Source: Zopfochytrium polystomum
Lineage: Eukaryota > Chytridiomycota > Chytridiomycetes > Chytridiales > Chytridiaceae
Assembly: GCA_025765615.1 (NCBI GenBank)
Contig: JAIVFJ010000027.1
Coordinates: forward strand, 248,001 to 312,000
Direction: 5' to 3'
Length of the DNA: 64,000 bases
In this document: positions 10,449 through 21,496 of the stretch, one piece after another
Layout of the letters: the number at the start of each line of letters is the position of its first letter
How positions within the stretch are numbered: position 1 is the first letter of the stretch
Position numbers and translations under genes: made by a program
Notes under the pieces: model-generated
What the model was told of the DNA's origin: nothing
What the model saw: the letters and a program-made list of their open reading frames with translations, nothing else
Database searches by the model: none

Positions 10449-11610
10449 ATGCCACCGCCGCCACCTGCGTGAGCAACCTTTCATTCACATCCGATCGCGA
10501 CGCCACCTTCCCAGCAAGAGCTGCTACAACTTTGTTCTTAATCGCTTTCACCTTATCTTCCTCCGCTCAGCCGCCCCGGCAAAAAGGAAATCGCCGTTGT
10601 CAGAGCGCTGTACTCGTACACGGCTGAAAACCCGGACGAACTGTCTTTCGAAGAAGGCTCGGTTCTCTAGTGAGCATCGCTTTCAACTGTGAATACCACT
10701 CACTGCGATCAACGGTGGAACTACCGTTCTGTGCATCCATCGAGTGTTGTTAACAAAGACGATGCGAACTGGTGGAAATGCCGATCTGACGACAAGGAAG
10801 GACTTGTGCCGTCAAACTATGGTGATCTTCGTCAACTGTTAATTGCGATGACCGTTGGGGTCAGTGCTGACGATTTGACACCCGCATATAGTTGGCGAAA
10901 ACACGACGGAAATCGAAAATCCCTTGCACGGTTTGTTCCGTCTTTCTCTTATGTACCACTCACTTTTACATGTACTGCTTTCACCGACTGCCGGAAACCA
11001 CACAGAGGCCGCGAAACGAGGTGTGAGGCACCTGTTCTGATAATTCTCCTGACTTTTTAGTGACTAGGAAACGTTGCATTTGCGCGAGAGCTGTTGAGTG
11101 CAGGATTATCCGTCAACGGTGAACACCCGAAAGGCAATCAGGCGGACAAACTAATCCTCCAAGGCAGCACTCGACAAAGCCGGAAACACACCCCTTCATT
11201 GGGCTGCCAGAGGTGGTCATTCGGAGATAGTCTCAATGATTCTCGCGAAAAATCCAGCAGTAAACGCGCAGGTCTGCTGCTACAGTTGAGCTGCATTGCA
11301 ATGTCTCACTTGGCTGTCTCAGAATAAGCTTGGTGACGCGCCGCTGCATTCAGCTTGCTGGGGTGAGTCGCTTTTGCATCGCTTCCACCTTCCGGGAAAT
11401 GAACAGACGTTTCATCGATTAAATTTAGGCGGAAGTGTGGCCGTTGTTTCGATGCTGCTCGAGTACCCTGGGATAAACCCAACTTTAAAGAACAAGGATG
11501 GCCAAACTCCCAGGGATTTGGCGAAAAACGATCAAGTCGCTTCACTTATTATTCAGTTTCTATCTGCAGGAACTGCTGTGGAGGGCGATGATGGGGAGGA
11601 TTCTGACTGA
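10449..11610 (+). CDS. OSTF1-like SH3-ankyrin adaptor
   Basis: Nine exons: 10449-10468, 10571-10669, 10745-10821, 10892-10930, 11006-11020, 11068-11118, 11168-11271, 11323-11362, 11429-11610. Joined, they encode 208 residues, close to animal osteoclast-stimulating factor 1 (about 214). The order is a Pro-rich start (MPPPPPA), an SH3 domain (ALYSY, ENPDELSFEEG, DDANWWKC, GLVPSNY), then ankyrin repeats (NPLHEAAKRG, AGNTPLHWAARGGH, LGDAPLHSACWGG, DGQTPRDLAKN). The tail is acidic, ending GEDSD as in OSTF1. The protein should be a small cytosolic adaptor that joins Pro-rich ligands to ankyrin partners. One exon is only 15 bp, and one donor is weak (GTGATC after exon 3). All phases agree and the protein reads without gaps, so the model is strong. 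Confidence 0.9.
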
Positions 11611-12245
11611 CGATCGTTCTTCGTTCCTGAATTTTTTTTATACATCGAGCTCAGCGTGCCCTCCACCTGCTGGCCGTTTCTCGTCGCTGGATCCTCTCTG
11701 GGCGCCTGTTTCTCGGGGCTGTTCAATGTAACTTCAAACCCGACAACCTTGGCGGAACAGCGAAATCCAATTTTCTCGGCAACGGCATTTTGTTAGGGCC
11801 ATCCAATCAAGTCCATGGTTGCTCTCCAACCGGAGCTTAGGGTGGCCCTATTACAAAAGGATTGAACAGACACTTAATCCTTTGAAAGAGAACGTGCCAT
11901 TTTCCATCGTAACGAGTAGAAGAGCGCAACTAAAAATGATCCAAGTGTGAAGCTTTTTGATTTGTTGTGGCTGTGCCAATTCGTGTGGCTGTGCCAATTC
12001 GCGAATGCGGCCAAATTCGCTGGACAGTTTTGTCAGGATCGTGTTGTTCAAGGCACAGTGACACCTGCGCCAACCCACATGTGTTGAGAAAAGCGACCCT
12101 GTGACATCCATACTGTTTGATCGCAGTAATTTGGGGGGAGCATGCGCTTCCATGGACTTGCTTGAACGAAAATCAGAAAAAATTCTCCCCTAAAAGTATC
12201 AGATGTGAAACGCAAGCACATACTGGGAGACTGCACAAACAAAAA
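11611..12245. other. Spacer after the OSTF1-like gene
   Basis: No gene seen. An 18-bp phrase GTGGCTGTGCCAATTCG is directly duplicated near 11970-12002. The left part is probably the 3-prime flank of the OSTF1-like gene, and the right part grades into copia-derived sequence. Confidence 0.35.
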
Positions 12246-13330
12246 ATGGGGCACATATTGAACTTCACAGGTAAAGAAAATGAGGCAAAGTAATGAAAAG
12301 GAACAAAGAAGAAAACTTCACAGATAAGAAAAACAAATCAGAGGTAAGAAAAGAAACAAAGGCCAATGCAACTCAAATGGTATTCACTGAGAGCAGCTGA
12401 GAGAGATTTTGTAATATAGTCTGCAGGCTGTTCCCCTCCAGCAATCCATTCAAGCCATACTACTTGTTCTTCCACAAGTTCAAATATAATGATACTTTAC
12501 CATGATATGCTTTGACCGATTGGTGTAAAGATCATTTGAACTGAGGTTGATCACACTGTCTTGTCAGTGTAGATGACAAGAGGAGTTGGAGACAGAAGTT
12601 GAAGTGGAGAGTAGAGTTGGGATAGTGCCTTAAGTTCTCATCCCAGTTCAGGCACAGCTACATATTCAGCTTCCTGTGGTGACAGCATTACAGTGCTGCT
12701 CCGAACAGATGTCCAACTAATAGCTGTTCCTCCAAATAGGACAGAGTAGCCAAGCTGTGATTTCGAGAACCCAAATATGGATCTTCATCCGTTGCTGGCT
12801 GGGATCCTTGCTGAAGGCACCAAGATATGAAACTGCTGCGACAAGGTCTGGTCGCGTGTGTGTGTTGCAAGGTAGTTGATGACATCAAGGATTGCCTGTC
12901 ACAGTCTCTGATCTGCAGTTGCTTCGTCGACCCTATGTGGTTGAACTGTTCCATGTGAATTGGCACATAAAATATGCTGTTGAGATATGTGTTGCTGATA
13001 TCAACTGCGTCAGTGTCCCAGTTGATTCAGGCAGCCATTTCAGTGAGTTAACAAAGACTATTGATTTGGACAAGAGGGAGTGAGTTCCTGAATATCAATG
13101 CAATGACACGAAGTTGGGCCCTTAGCCATGAGCTGTGCATAGAAGCACTCAATCCTGCTGTCTTCACAAAGTTTGACCTTGTAGACCCATTTGTTCCAGA
13201 TTATGTTGACATTGGTGAGTTGTTCTATTACTTCAAAGACTGCCGACATGGCTTCTCCACAAGTTTGGGGATTGGGACATGTTGTGTTTGTCAGGTAGGT
13301 TGGCCCAGAACGTGTACGCTTCGCTGAGTT
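12246..13330 (-). pseudogene. Inverted, internally deleted copia pol copy
   Basis: The interval from about 12246 to 12760 is the reverse complement of the copia RNase H and tail at 5.55-6.12 kb. The matching phrases run from the DilTK-type end back to the SWTS region. Upstream on the minus strand (13058-13249) a reverse-transcriptase entry motif appears: IIWNKWVYKVKL, then QLMAKGPTS, matching the copia pattern N-K-W-V-x-K-x-K ... K-x-R-L-V-A-K-G. The catalytic YxDD block is missing, so most of the transcriptase has been deleted. It is inactive. Confidence 0.75.
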
Positions 13331-13376
13331 GTCAGGTGATGGTGAAGGTAATGTTGGTGATGAGGAGGTGGTTCTG

Positions 13377-14030
13377 TGTGAGACTATACCCTAGAGTGAG
13401 GGAAGCAAATAATAGGCTAAAACTAACTTTATTGGGCTGTTGTCTTGGGGTGTTTCAACCCTACTACTTGCCTTGTCCACGAAGTATCCCTACTGATCTG
13501 TCTAACAGGGGTCTCAAACACAAAGAATGAACATTCAGAGGGACAATCCTCTGAAGGATTGGTGCCAGAGCACCGATTACTCGTGTGGCTGAGGGCTGGT
13601 GCAAGGGGAAACAGAAGGGCGCTCCCCAGGGTGCAACACAACCGCAGAATAAAGAGAGAGAAGAGGGAAACGGGTACTTTTCATCTCAGGAACCTTATCT
13701 CAAATACAACAGGAGCAGTTAATAGCGGCTGGACAGACAGGTCGCGACCTAGCACCCCTCATCGCAGACGGTGCTGCGGGAGCCCTTGTTGTCGCCAGTG
13801 ACGGGGGAGAGAGAGAGAAGGGAGTCGACTATATAGGGGTCAGAAGGTCCCCAGCAGGGAACTCGCACGAAAAAACACCTGCGATCGTCACACGCACACC
13901 ACTGGGCTGCGTTGGCACAATCACTCAACCAACGGGATTTATCGCATTGCACTTGAACACATCTCACTCTCACAGCAATAGGACCGAGGCAGGCACTTGT
14001 AGATCGAACTCTCAGGTGTCGGGGGCCGTA
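13377..14030 (+). repeat. Repeat A, copy A1 (5-prime part)
   Basis: Begins TGTGAGACTATACCCTAGAG and continues with the same order of sequence as copies at 21497, 52870 (inverted), 54486 and 56259 (inverted). Similarity stops near GTGTCGGGGG at about 14030, after which unrelated sequence follows. It is non-coding. This copy retains the uninterrupted TGTTTCAACCC site that is split by an LTR in copy A2. Confidence 0.7.
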
Positions 14031-14364
14031 CAGTGATGAAATCCCACCCAGGACTGGAGGGACTTGGTGTGTGTGGAGAGGAAGAGAGATAGAGGGAGAG
14101 CAGTGATGATGGAAAAGGAAGGGGGGTGAGAGGATGGAGAGAGGAGAGAGGAGTGAGTGGACAGAGAGGAAAGAGAGAGCAAATGGATTGGCTTGTTTTG
14201 CACTGGATTCTGTCAAAGCAGCAAGGAGGGGGTTGGATTCCTTGTTTGATCTTTGTGAGAGGTTGCTGCTTTTATACTCCTGCAGGTTGGAGCCATCAGA
14301 AAACAGAGGGAGCAGTGATCTGCACAGAGCAGGCCACAGAAATGAGGTAAAACAGGCTGAGCAC

Positions 14365-14495
14365 TAACCCCCAGCCTGGGCTAAGTACCCATTCAGGGCT
14401 GAGTAGCACCACCCAGGGCTGGGCGTAACCCAGGGCTGAGTACCAACCAGGGCTGAGTACCACCTTGGGCTGAGTACCACCAAGAACCAATTTAC
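14365..14495. repeat. Short degenerate tandem repeat, GGGCTGAGTACCA unit
   Basis: About six to seven copies of a unit around 18-21 bp, with core GGGCTGAGTACCACC, follow each other with small changes. A second short array lies at 14733-14795, in which the core AGCGGAATTCC recurs three times. Both lie in mobile DNA between repeat A1 and the minus-strand retroelement remnants. Confidence 0.6.
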
Positions 14496-14807
14496 TGCTT
14501 GTTTGAGAAACAGTTGCTTGTAAATTGGTTTGGTTGTTTCCAAATCAGGACGCTTGTTTGGGAAACAAGCCGCTTTTTTCCTTGTTTTTAGAAATGCAAT
14601 GATTGGTGCAATCTCTGGTTAGCTCAGTGTTTATGTCACTTTTAGAAATGCAGTGATTGGTGCAATTCCTGATTCCTAAATGCCTGTTGCATTGCTCAGA
14701 TTGCACAGCACAGCAGAGGGCGGGGATTTCCAATGCAGAGAGCGGAATTCCGAAGCGGAGAGCGGAATTCCAGATCTGGGAGCGGAATTCCGACGCATGG
14801 GGCAGTG

Positions 14808-15005
14808 GTACACTGCTTCTGCATGCTTGCTGTGCTGTGTCACATGTGCAGAGTGCGTAGTTTGAGTGTTTTTGTGCATGTTCTAATTGCATTGTTTCTA
14901 CCGGTAGGATGAACAAAGCTAGAACAACAGCCACCTTTGCCTATCTCTTTTTATTGAGAACAGATTAGCCCTTCCAAGTGCCCCATTCAAGTTTTGAATC
15001 TACTG
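14808..15005 (-). repeat. Dispersed repeat B, copy 2 (inverted)
   Basis: This is the reverse complement of the sequence at 5330-5525, including the shared CCGGTAGGA and GAACAACAGCCACCTTTGCC phrases. It sits just beyond the stop codon of the minus-strand retroelement-like frame, where an LTR could lie. No terminal repeat structure is clear. Confidence 0.6.
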
Positions 15006-15087
15006 AGCCCTTCAAACACCCCATCCAATATGATTGGATGGAGTACTCAAAGGGATCATCAGTTACAGGCGTATTGTACCCCGTTGG

Positions 15088-18009
15088 TCAAATCTCAACA
15101 TCCTCTGCCTCCTCAAAGAGATGGAAAACATCCTCAATGGCATCAGGAAGAGGTGGAGCCTCAGAGACGTCTTTGACAAGTTCAAAGTCTTCAGAGGGAT
15201 TAGAGGTCGCCTCAGCATACAGACCAGAGGAACCTTTCTCGATGTTGTCGAGGGCACTGAGGAAGGACTCCACGTCTTCAGGCTCATACTTCTGTGCAAC
15301 ACTGAACATAGCAAGAAGGTTGTCAGGAGAGTTATGGAGATTCTCTGGGACAGGCAGCACTGGTGTAGTGGCCTCAGAGCCGTCCAAGCTGAATGGAATA
15401 TGAAAGATACAGGCAACACAAGTTCCTGCTGCAATCTGTACCGGCTTCTGCTGCAAGCATAGCAGGGGTACGTAGAACCAGCGAGTTTCACCATCATGGT
15501 TTTGTAGGTCAGCGGCAGTGAGGAGAGAACCAGTGAAGTGTATTTTCTTATCCATGAGGGATGCAAACAGCGTTGTGTGAACAAAGCCGTTCCTGTGAAT
15601 CATAGGACGGGAGAGCTGAACCTTAACAGCGCAACTGTGATTTGGGGCCAGGACAATGTCTTCAGAAACAACAATGTCAATCCAAGTAATTAAACTGGCC
15701 AGCCGCAGTTGGGATGAGATTGTGTTGGATGACCTCTTGAAGGGCTTGGTTGGTGCAAGATTCAACCAACTGCTTCTTGATGCCACGCTGGCTGTGAGGC
15801 TCTGACTGGTGCGAGTTGAGGAGCTTGAGGTCGGTCAAGGCAGCAGCAGGGGAAGTGGCTGATGGGGACCAGGTGTAGTCACAGAACGCAGAGTCAATTG
15901 TCGTTTCAAAGTCAAGGCCAAAGTGCTGATCATACATGGCCTTGAAGGTCATCCAGGTAAAGGAGGAGAGGCTCCCTCAGATGCGCATGAAGAACTGGTA
16001 GCCTTTTGCTGTCAGAAAGATGCTTGCATTTAGCATGTGCTCAAAGAAGCTCCCAGTGTCCAGAAAAGCAGTTTGTTTGTGGAAGTGTCGACAGGTTGGA
16101 GGACCAGACGCGTCAAGCCGTGGGAACGGAAGATCAGCAGCGATGGGATATCTGTTTGGACCACCATTGCCAAAACCAGCAAAGGGACTGACGGGTTCTG
16201 TTAGTTTTGGGTCTTTTGGTGTAAGCATTGTGCAGGAGCTTTGACCTGATACTGCTCTGCAAGGATGACTTGCAGCATTTTGCAAGTGATGGTCCTTGTG
16301 ACAGTTTTGTATAAAGACAAACACAAGACTGACAGAAGCCAAGATCAACCTCCCACCACCACCACCTTCAGTAGTGTACACCACAGCAGCCCAATCCATC
16401 AATAAGCCATCATAGCAAATTCTTCCAGGTTCGAGGGTCTCATCAAGTGCTATGGGGTTGGGAATCAGTGCCACACCAACTCCTGAAAGCGTGGGTGGCG
16501 TGCGGCGAGGTGCCACTGACACAGGTGTCTGTGGTGTCCGCAGAGACACAACTCCAGGTGGGGACACATAGGAGACATGTGTGCCATGTGGTGGTGCAAG
16601 TGATCGATGATACAATGTCTTGATGGGGGGACGAGTGGGGCTGGCAGTGTGGGCAGCTGGAACTCGTGCAGCGGTGGTATTCCTCAGCCCAAGCAGCCTC
16701 AGCTTCTTGGGCAGCAATTCTGGAGCAACAAGCAGTGTCAGCAGCGTCACAGAGCCCAGTCGCATGGGCAGCTGCAGCTCGTTCAGCCTCCTGGCAAACA
16801 AGGGCAGCACGCTCAGCAGATCAACGGGAAGCAGCTTCACAGGCAGCAGCTTCAGCAATTTCAGCGCGGGTGGCGGTTAGCACAGGCAAGGGCAGCGCAG
16901 GCAGCTGCAGTTTGGGCTGCCTCAGCGTCAAAACAGGCAGAGGGGGATGACTGAGGGCGGGAAGTGGCGTCAGAGGTGGGGACCTCTGAGGACATCGACA
17001 AAAGGCGTACGTGTGGTTGTGGGTGGACAAAAGCTGCAAGATCAGGCAAAACTCGCAGGTGACGCCTCTCAGTAGGCACTGTGAATTGTTCCACGCGCGA
17101 GGGGATCGGGAAGGGCCGTTCAGCTGCAGTGCGAAAGCTGGGGACACTAGCAACCTGGGTAGCTCAGTTGTCGGTTACCTGTGGCATGGCAGGTAGATCG
17201 GGGTACACTGGAAGGAAGTAGTGATACAGGCAGAGCTCTGAGGGCGAACCTTGGGTGACAATACCAACACCATGTCATACGAACTTGCCTTCCCAGGGGA
17301 GGAAGACAACATCACCGTCGATGGCTTCGAGGTAGAAGTGAACAGGTTCGAAAAGCTCATCAACAGCAGTTTCAAAGTTGATGTGGATACTGAGTTGCAT
17401 GAAGGTAGACATCGTGTATGTGCCGTCCAGGTTTTTGAGGGCAGTGGTTTTATCCAATGTATCTGTCTCGCTGGGGGATGTAAGGACAGGAGCGCCAGGC
17501 CAGTTGCAGGGCAGGTGGGCAAAAAGCCAATTGATCCATTCAGGGAATGGGCAACAAGGCTGGCAGGCATCAGTTCATCGAGGTCAATGGACAGCTGTCC
17601 GACGATGTACTGCTCAAGTTCAGACTCAGGTAGGATGGCTTGGCAATAACCACCAGTAGTGCTGAGGAGAGCAAAGTGGCTGTCTGTACTAGTGTCATCT
17701 GTGAGAGCAGAGTGGCAGGTGAACACGAAGACTCGAGCCTCAAGTTGGAAGAACCCTCGCTGTGAAAAGCCACTCTCATCATCGTCACCATCAGCGTCAA
17801 TGACAATACCCTTAGACCAGAGTTAGTGATGATACATATTGATGCACCACCTCATTGCCTACCAGTCGGTCAGGAAAGGTCTCATCGGCAATAGCGACAA
17901 CAGTAGCATCACCCAGTGTGACGATGGTGCGACAGCCTTTGTCAGAACCTGCTTCTGCAGAGGCAGGCCCATCAGCATCATGTTCGGTGTCAGGTACACA
18001 GTCAGCCAT
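15088..18009 (-). pseudogene. Degenerate retroelement-like polyprotein reading frames
   Basis: From an ATG at 18009 the minus strand encodes an acidic start (MADCVPDTEHDADG). Protein-like segments then continue through many frameshifts: FTCHSALTDD, LPESELEQYIVGQLSIDLDE, a Gln/Ala-rich middle, and an open 230-codon end at 15088-15786 containing VVSEDIVLAPNHSCAVKV and CVACIFHIP. The last part resembles the beta-rich region near retroelement proteases, but I cannot name it with confidence. A solo LTR interrupts the middle. The stop density and LTR insertion show a dead element. It could be gag-pol of a gypsy element related to the remnant at 0-3 kb, but no reverse transcriptase is visible. Confidence 0.5.
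16199..16437 (+). repeat. Solo LTR of copia family 1 with GGTTC duplication
   Basis: A 239-bp LTR (TGTTAG...TTCCA) is flanked on both sides by the same five bases, GGTTC (16194-16198 and 16438-16442). That is the footprint of LTR-retroelement integration followed by LTR-LTR recombination. It lies inside the minus-strand retroelement-like frame, so it is younger than that element. Confidence 0.85.
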
Positions 18010-18266
18010 GGCGTAGCTTCTTTGGAGTTTGAACTTCTATACACGCTTGTTGAATGGGCAAGTGGGGAAAAGGGGAGGGGGGACCCAGGAGGGCCCTCCC
18101 TTTATACTTTTTTGATGCCACTGATTGGCAGCACAACCAAAGTTTTTCAACTTTGTTAACGAAAAACGGGCATAGGTCCAGGATTAGTTGAAACAAGAAA
18201 AACAAGTTTTATTTCTATTTGTGCAGCTTCTAGGCCAACAAAACAAAAAAAACGCGTGAAAACAAC

Positions 18267-19796
18267 TCAGGGTTCAGCAAGCAGGGAAGAAGAGCGGCTA
18301 ACAGGCCTACTTCCAAAACGCTCAGCAAGAATGATAGTACTCTCAAGCGTATCCTTGTCTGTGTTACTAATATCCTCAGTAGTATTGGCAGGCGGTGCAC
18401 TGACAGGGACGGGCACTGACACCGTAGCTGCAGTGGCAGCAGCGGCAGCGGCAGCAAGAGCAGTTGGAGTGGCAGGGCTGCTGGCGGATCCTTCAAAGAG
18501 GTCGATAAACGTGTTGTTAAGCGCATTGTTTCCAGGCACAGAGTATACTGAGGAGAGAGCAATTTCCTCAGGGGTTGGGGTGCCCATGTCGTTGAAGAAA
18601 CAGGCCCACTGCATGTCATTGAGCTGGGCCACTTCTGCAAGAGTGTTGACAGGCCCGTCAGGAAGGCTGGCAGGCGTATTGACCATGACAGTGTCCAGAT
18701 CAGCTGGTGTGGACAGTGTCGCAGCAGCTGGTGTCAAGGAAGCTGGCATCGGGGCAGGCATAAAGGTGCGCGCAAACACTTCTGTTGTAGCAGGAGCAGG
18801 TCAGGCAAGAGCTTTGAATTCCTTGATTCCATGCAGCTTGGTGTTAAGCTGGATAAATCTGTCTGTGATCGGACGGGACATAGCGGCCAGTCCAGGACAG
18901 GGTGGTACAGTTGTTGTTTGTACCACGACGCGTTCAAGGTCGCCAGGAATGACTCAATTGGGAGAAATCGCGGCGACAGGAGTGGCATCGTGGTCAACAT
19001 CCGTGGGAGTGGTGCTGGGGGCGTTCACTGCTGTCGGGAGGGCAGCAGGGACGACAGAGGTTGGAGTTGCTGCGGCAGGAGTTGCGACTTGACGGGCAGC
19101 TGCGTTACGGGCACCAGCGCGTCGCGTGGCTGCACGAACGGAGGCGCGTCAGGCTCTCTCACGTTGCTCCTTGCGTTCCAGGTCGTGACAAACTCTCATC
19201 TCCGTTGCTACACAGGCATATTCGGCAGCACGCTGCTGAAGACTGTAATACTGCTGATTAACAGCATGGTTGTTTGCAACAGCACCTTGTTGTTGGAGCT
19301 GTTGACGAACTTCAGCATGTGTAAATCGAATGGGCGCAACAGCGAGGGTCGCTCCCATAAACAGAATGGGGGGAGGCCTTGAGCACGGGGTCGCAGGCTG
19401 AAGGGATAGTTGGCACAACTGCAATGCTGCGCCCCTCAGGAGCGGTCGACAGACGCGTCTGGGTTCCAGCTGTCGCAAAAGCGGAGGTTGGTGACATGTT
19501 CCCAGGTGTCAGTTTGGGAGCTGCAGAGCTGCAGGCTGCAGCGGGAGAGGTCAACTGCATGGTGGGGGCAGCTGAGGATGTGGTTGCAAACGTGGGTGCA
19601 GAAGGAACTGAACCAGAGGAAGCGCTTTCACGGGGGTCGCTGGCCTTGGGAAGTCGGTTGGAACGAGTGGTTCCTAAAGCAGGCACGTTAAGCAACCTCC
19701 TATGCAGGAAGACCCAGAGAGGATTCTACCAGGAGAGCTGCCTTTGAGAGGAGCCTCACCGCTGACAGCAGGCTGTTTGCCTTTGTTCTTCGTCAT
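18267..19796 (-). pseudogene. Gag-like reading frame, frameshifted
   Basis: The minus strand starts MTKNKGKQPAVSGEAPLKG (ATG at 19796) and runs on in shifting frames. It includes a Gln-rich putative coiled coil (EVRQQLQQQGAVANN), a basic Arg/Ala patch, and an Ala/Pro/Thr-rich end (LIDLFEGSA-type) that stops at 18267. No zinc knuckle is visible. Size, composition and position upstream of another retroelement-like frame suggest a gag protein, with several inactivating frameshifts. A decayed host gene cannot be excluded. Confidence 0.4.
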
Positions 19797-21496
19797 TGCG
19801 GCGGGACGGGTGCAGACGGGGACGGGGCCTGTTGTGAAAAACTTTTCTTTCTTTCTTTTTTTTTTCTTTTCTTTTACAAATTTATATTGTAAAATTTTTT
19901 TTCAAGCAAATCAATGCAGCTTGTCAGGCAATCGAGATGCTCCACACCCTATACAGTGGTGACAGTCGCTATTAGAACAAGTAACTGGAAAATAATCCGA
20001 AAAATATGAACATTCATATGCAGATGGAACTCAGCAAGCTCTATCCGCTGGTGTCGAAGAATCATCAATTTTCCAAAATTTTGCAGAGTGCCAAGCGAAA
20101 AACGCTTCTCAGGATGGGGGAAACAAAGCAACTCGCCGTTTTGGGAGCACCTAGATATTGTTGTGATAAAACTATTCACCAAGTTTCAGCTTCGTACCGC
20201 TTGTAATGGCAGAGTTACAAGGGGACAAAGATTTTTTGCAGCAGAGCACACAACACATTTTTCTTAACTTTGTTAGGAGAAAAATTACCCTGGTACACAG
20301 GGACCAAGTAATTGAGTAGAACTAAGAGTTCTTCGACTTTTAAGCTCAAAATGAGCGTTCCCTGACCTCTGTGGGGTCGCCGGAGGGTTGGAGACAGGTT
20401 TACTTAGTGGGTCGTGTATCGCGAGGTGGTACACCCCAGGTAACGCGTTTCTGGCCAGTTCAGCAGCGTAAGACACAAGAGAAGAGTTGCTTTGAACTTT
20501 CTTTCCAAGAGGAATCGCTGAATTCACGCAGAAAGCGCAAAGGTTAGGTCAGGCGCCCGTGCAACTCAGTTTCAAATAGCACCAGGTGTGTATTTGCTTG
20601 TTATGGATGATCGGGCAGTGCGACGCGTTCCAAAACCATTCCTATAGCAAGAGCAAGGTACTGTTAACCTTTTTAGCTCTGAGGAGCACAAGGTTTAGGG
20701 TATTTCCACGATTTTTACTGGAAACATATAGCTTAAGTAAGAAAACTGCATTTTTCAAAATTCGGTGCATTTTGCATAACAAGCATGGAGCTTCTTGATC
20801 ATGAGTAGTAAGAGAACAGCTTAGAGCATCTTTCTTTTCCAACCCAGTATTCCTGAGGTTTCAGAAATTTCCCTTGTCCAAAACGACGGAAATTGGTTTC
20901 AATTAGAAACGTACAGCAGCTCCTTGCTTCTCACGAGTGTAAGAACCACTCAGAGTATCTTTTAAGCCGACTGCCAGAGAGGGATACGCTTCCTTGCAAA
21001 AGTTTGCTTAGTGGGGGTCACCAGCAAAGTAGCAGATGGAAATCTGGCTGTAACACCTGATTCTACATATTAACTTTGCATGAAAATATATATATTCGTT
21101 ATGCTGAAAGCGAGCTCTACAAGCGTAGGGGTACGGCAGGTCCGCCGAAGGCCTCTACAAAAAGTCGGTTTCCGGACCTAACTCCGTGGATATTGTGTGT
21201 AGCAAAAGCGTAACAATGTCGATCAATAGCGCTCAGTGAGGGCTTTCCAACGCACTATCACGAAGGTCTCTAGCTAGATTCTCCACAGAGTTACAATGTT
21301 GGGGCATCGATTCCCTCCAAACGCAAATTAACTTTGCGATTTTTTCTAATTTTCTTTTACTAATTAAAGCTTCTAACTTTGGCAGATGCGTACGCGGAAT
21401 TGGCAGAGCTTTCAAACGCGCTATCCACGTGGTGGATATGTTGAGTTTTGGGGACGAGTTACTCAGTGGTAACATCAAAAATGAGACCTCGTCTGG
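19797..21496. other. 1.7 kb without recognisable genes
   Basis: A T-rich tract (TTTCTTTTTT) at 19.84-19.91 kb is followed by sequence with only short random frames on both strands. I found no repeat copy shared with the rest of the window, no RNA-gene signature and no clear promoter. It may be an old, diverged mobile element. Confidence 0.4.

Noticed and set aside
14545..14934. 129-codon minus-strand frame starting MAVVLALFILP, like a secreted peptide
   Set aside because: The same frame start occurs in repeat B at 5.4 kb; it is dispersed repeat sequence, and the apparent signal peptide is coincidental.
18256..19092. 278-codon plus-strand open frame rich in Ala, Val and Ser
   Set aside because: Antisense to an Ala/Thr-rich retroelement frame; long only because of GC-rich, low-complexity composition.
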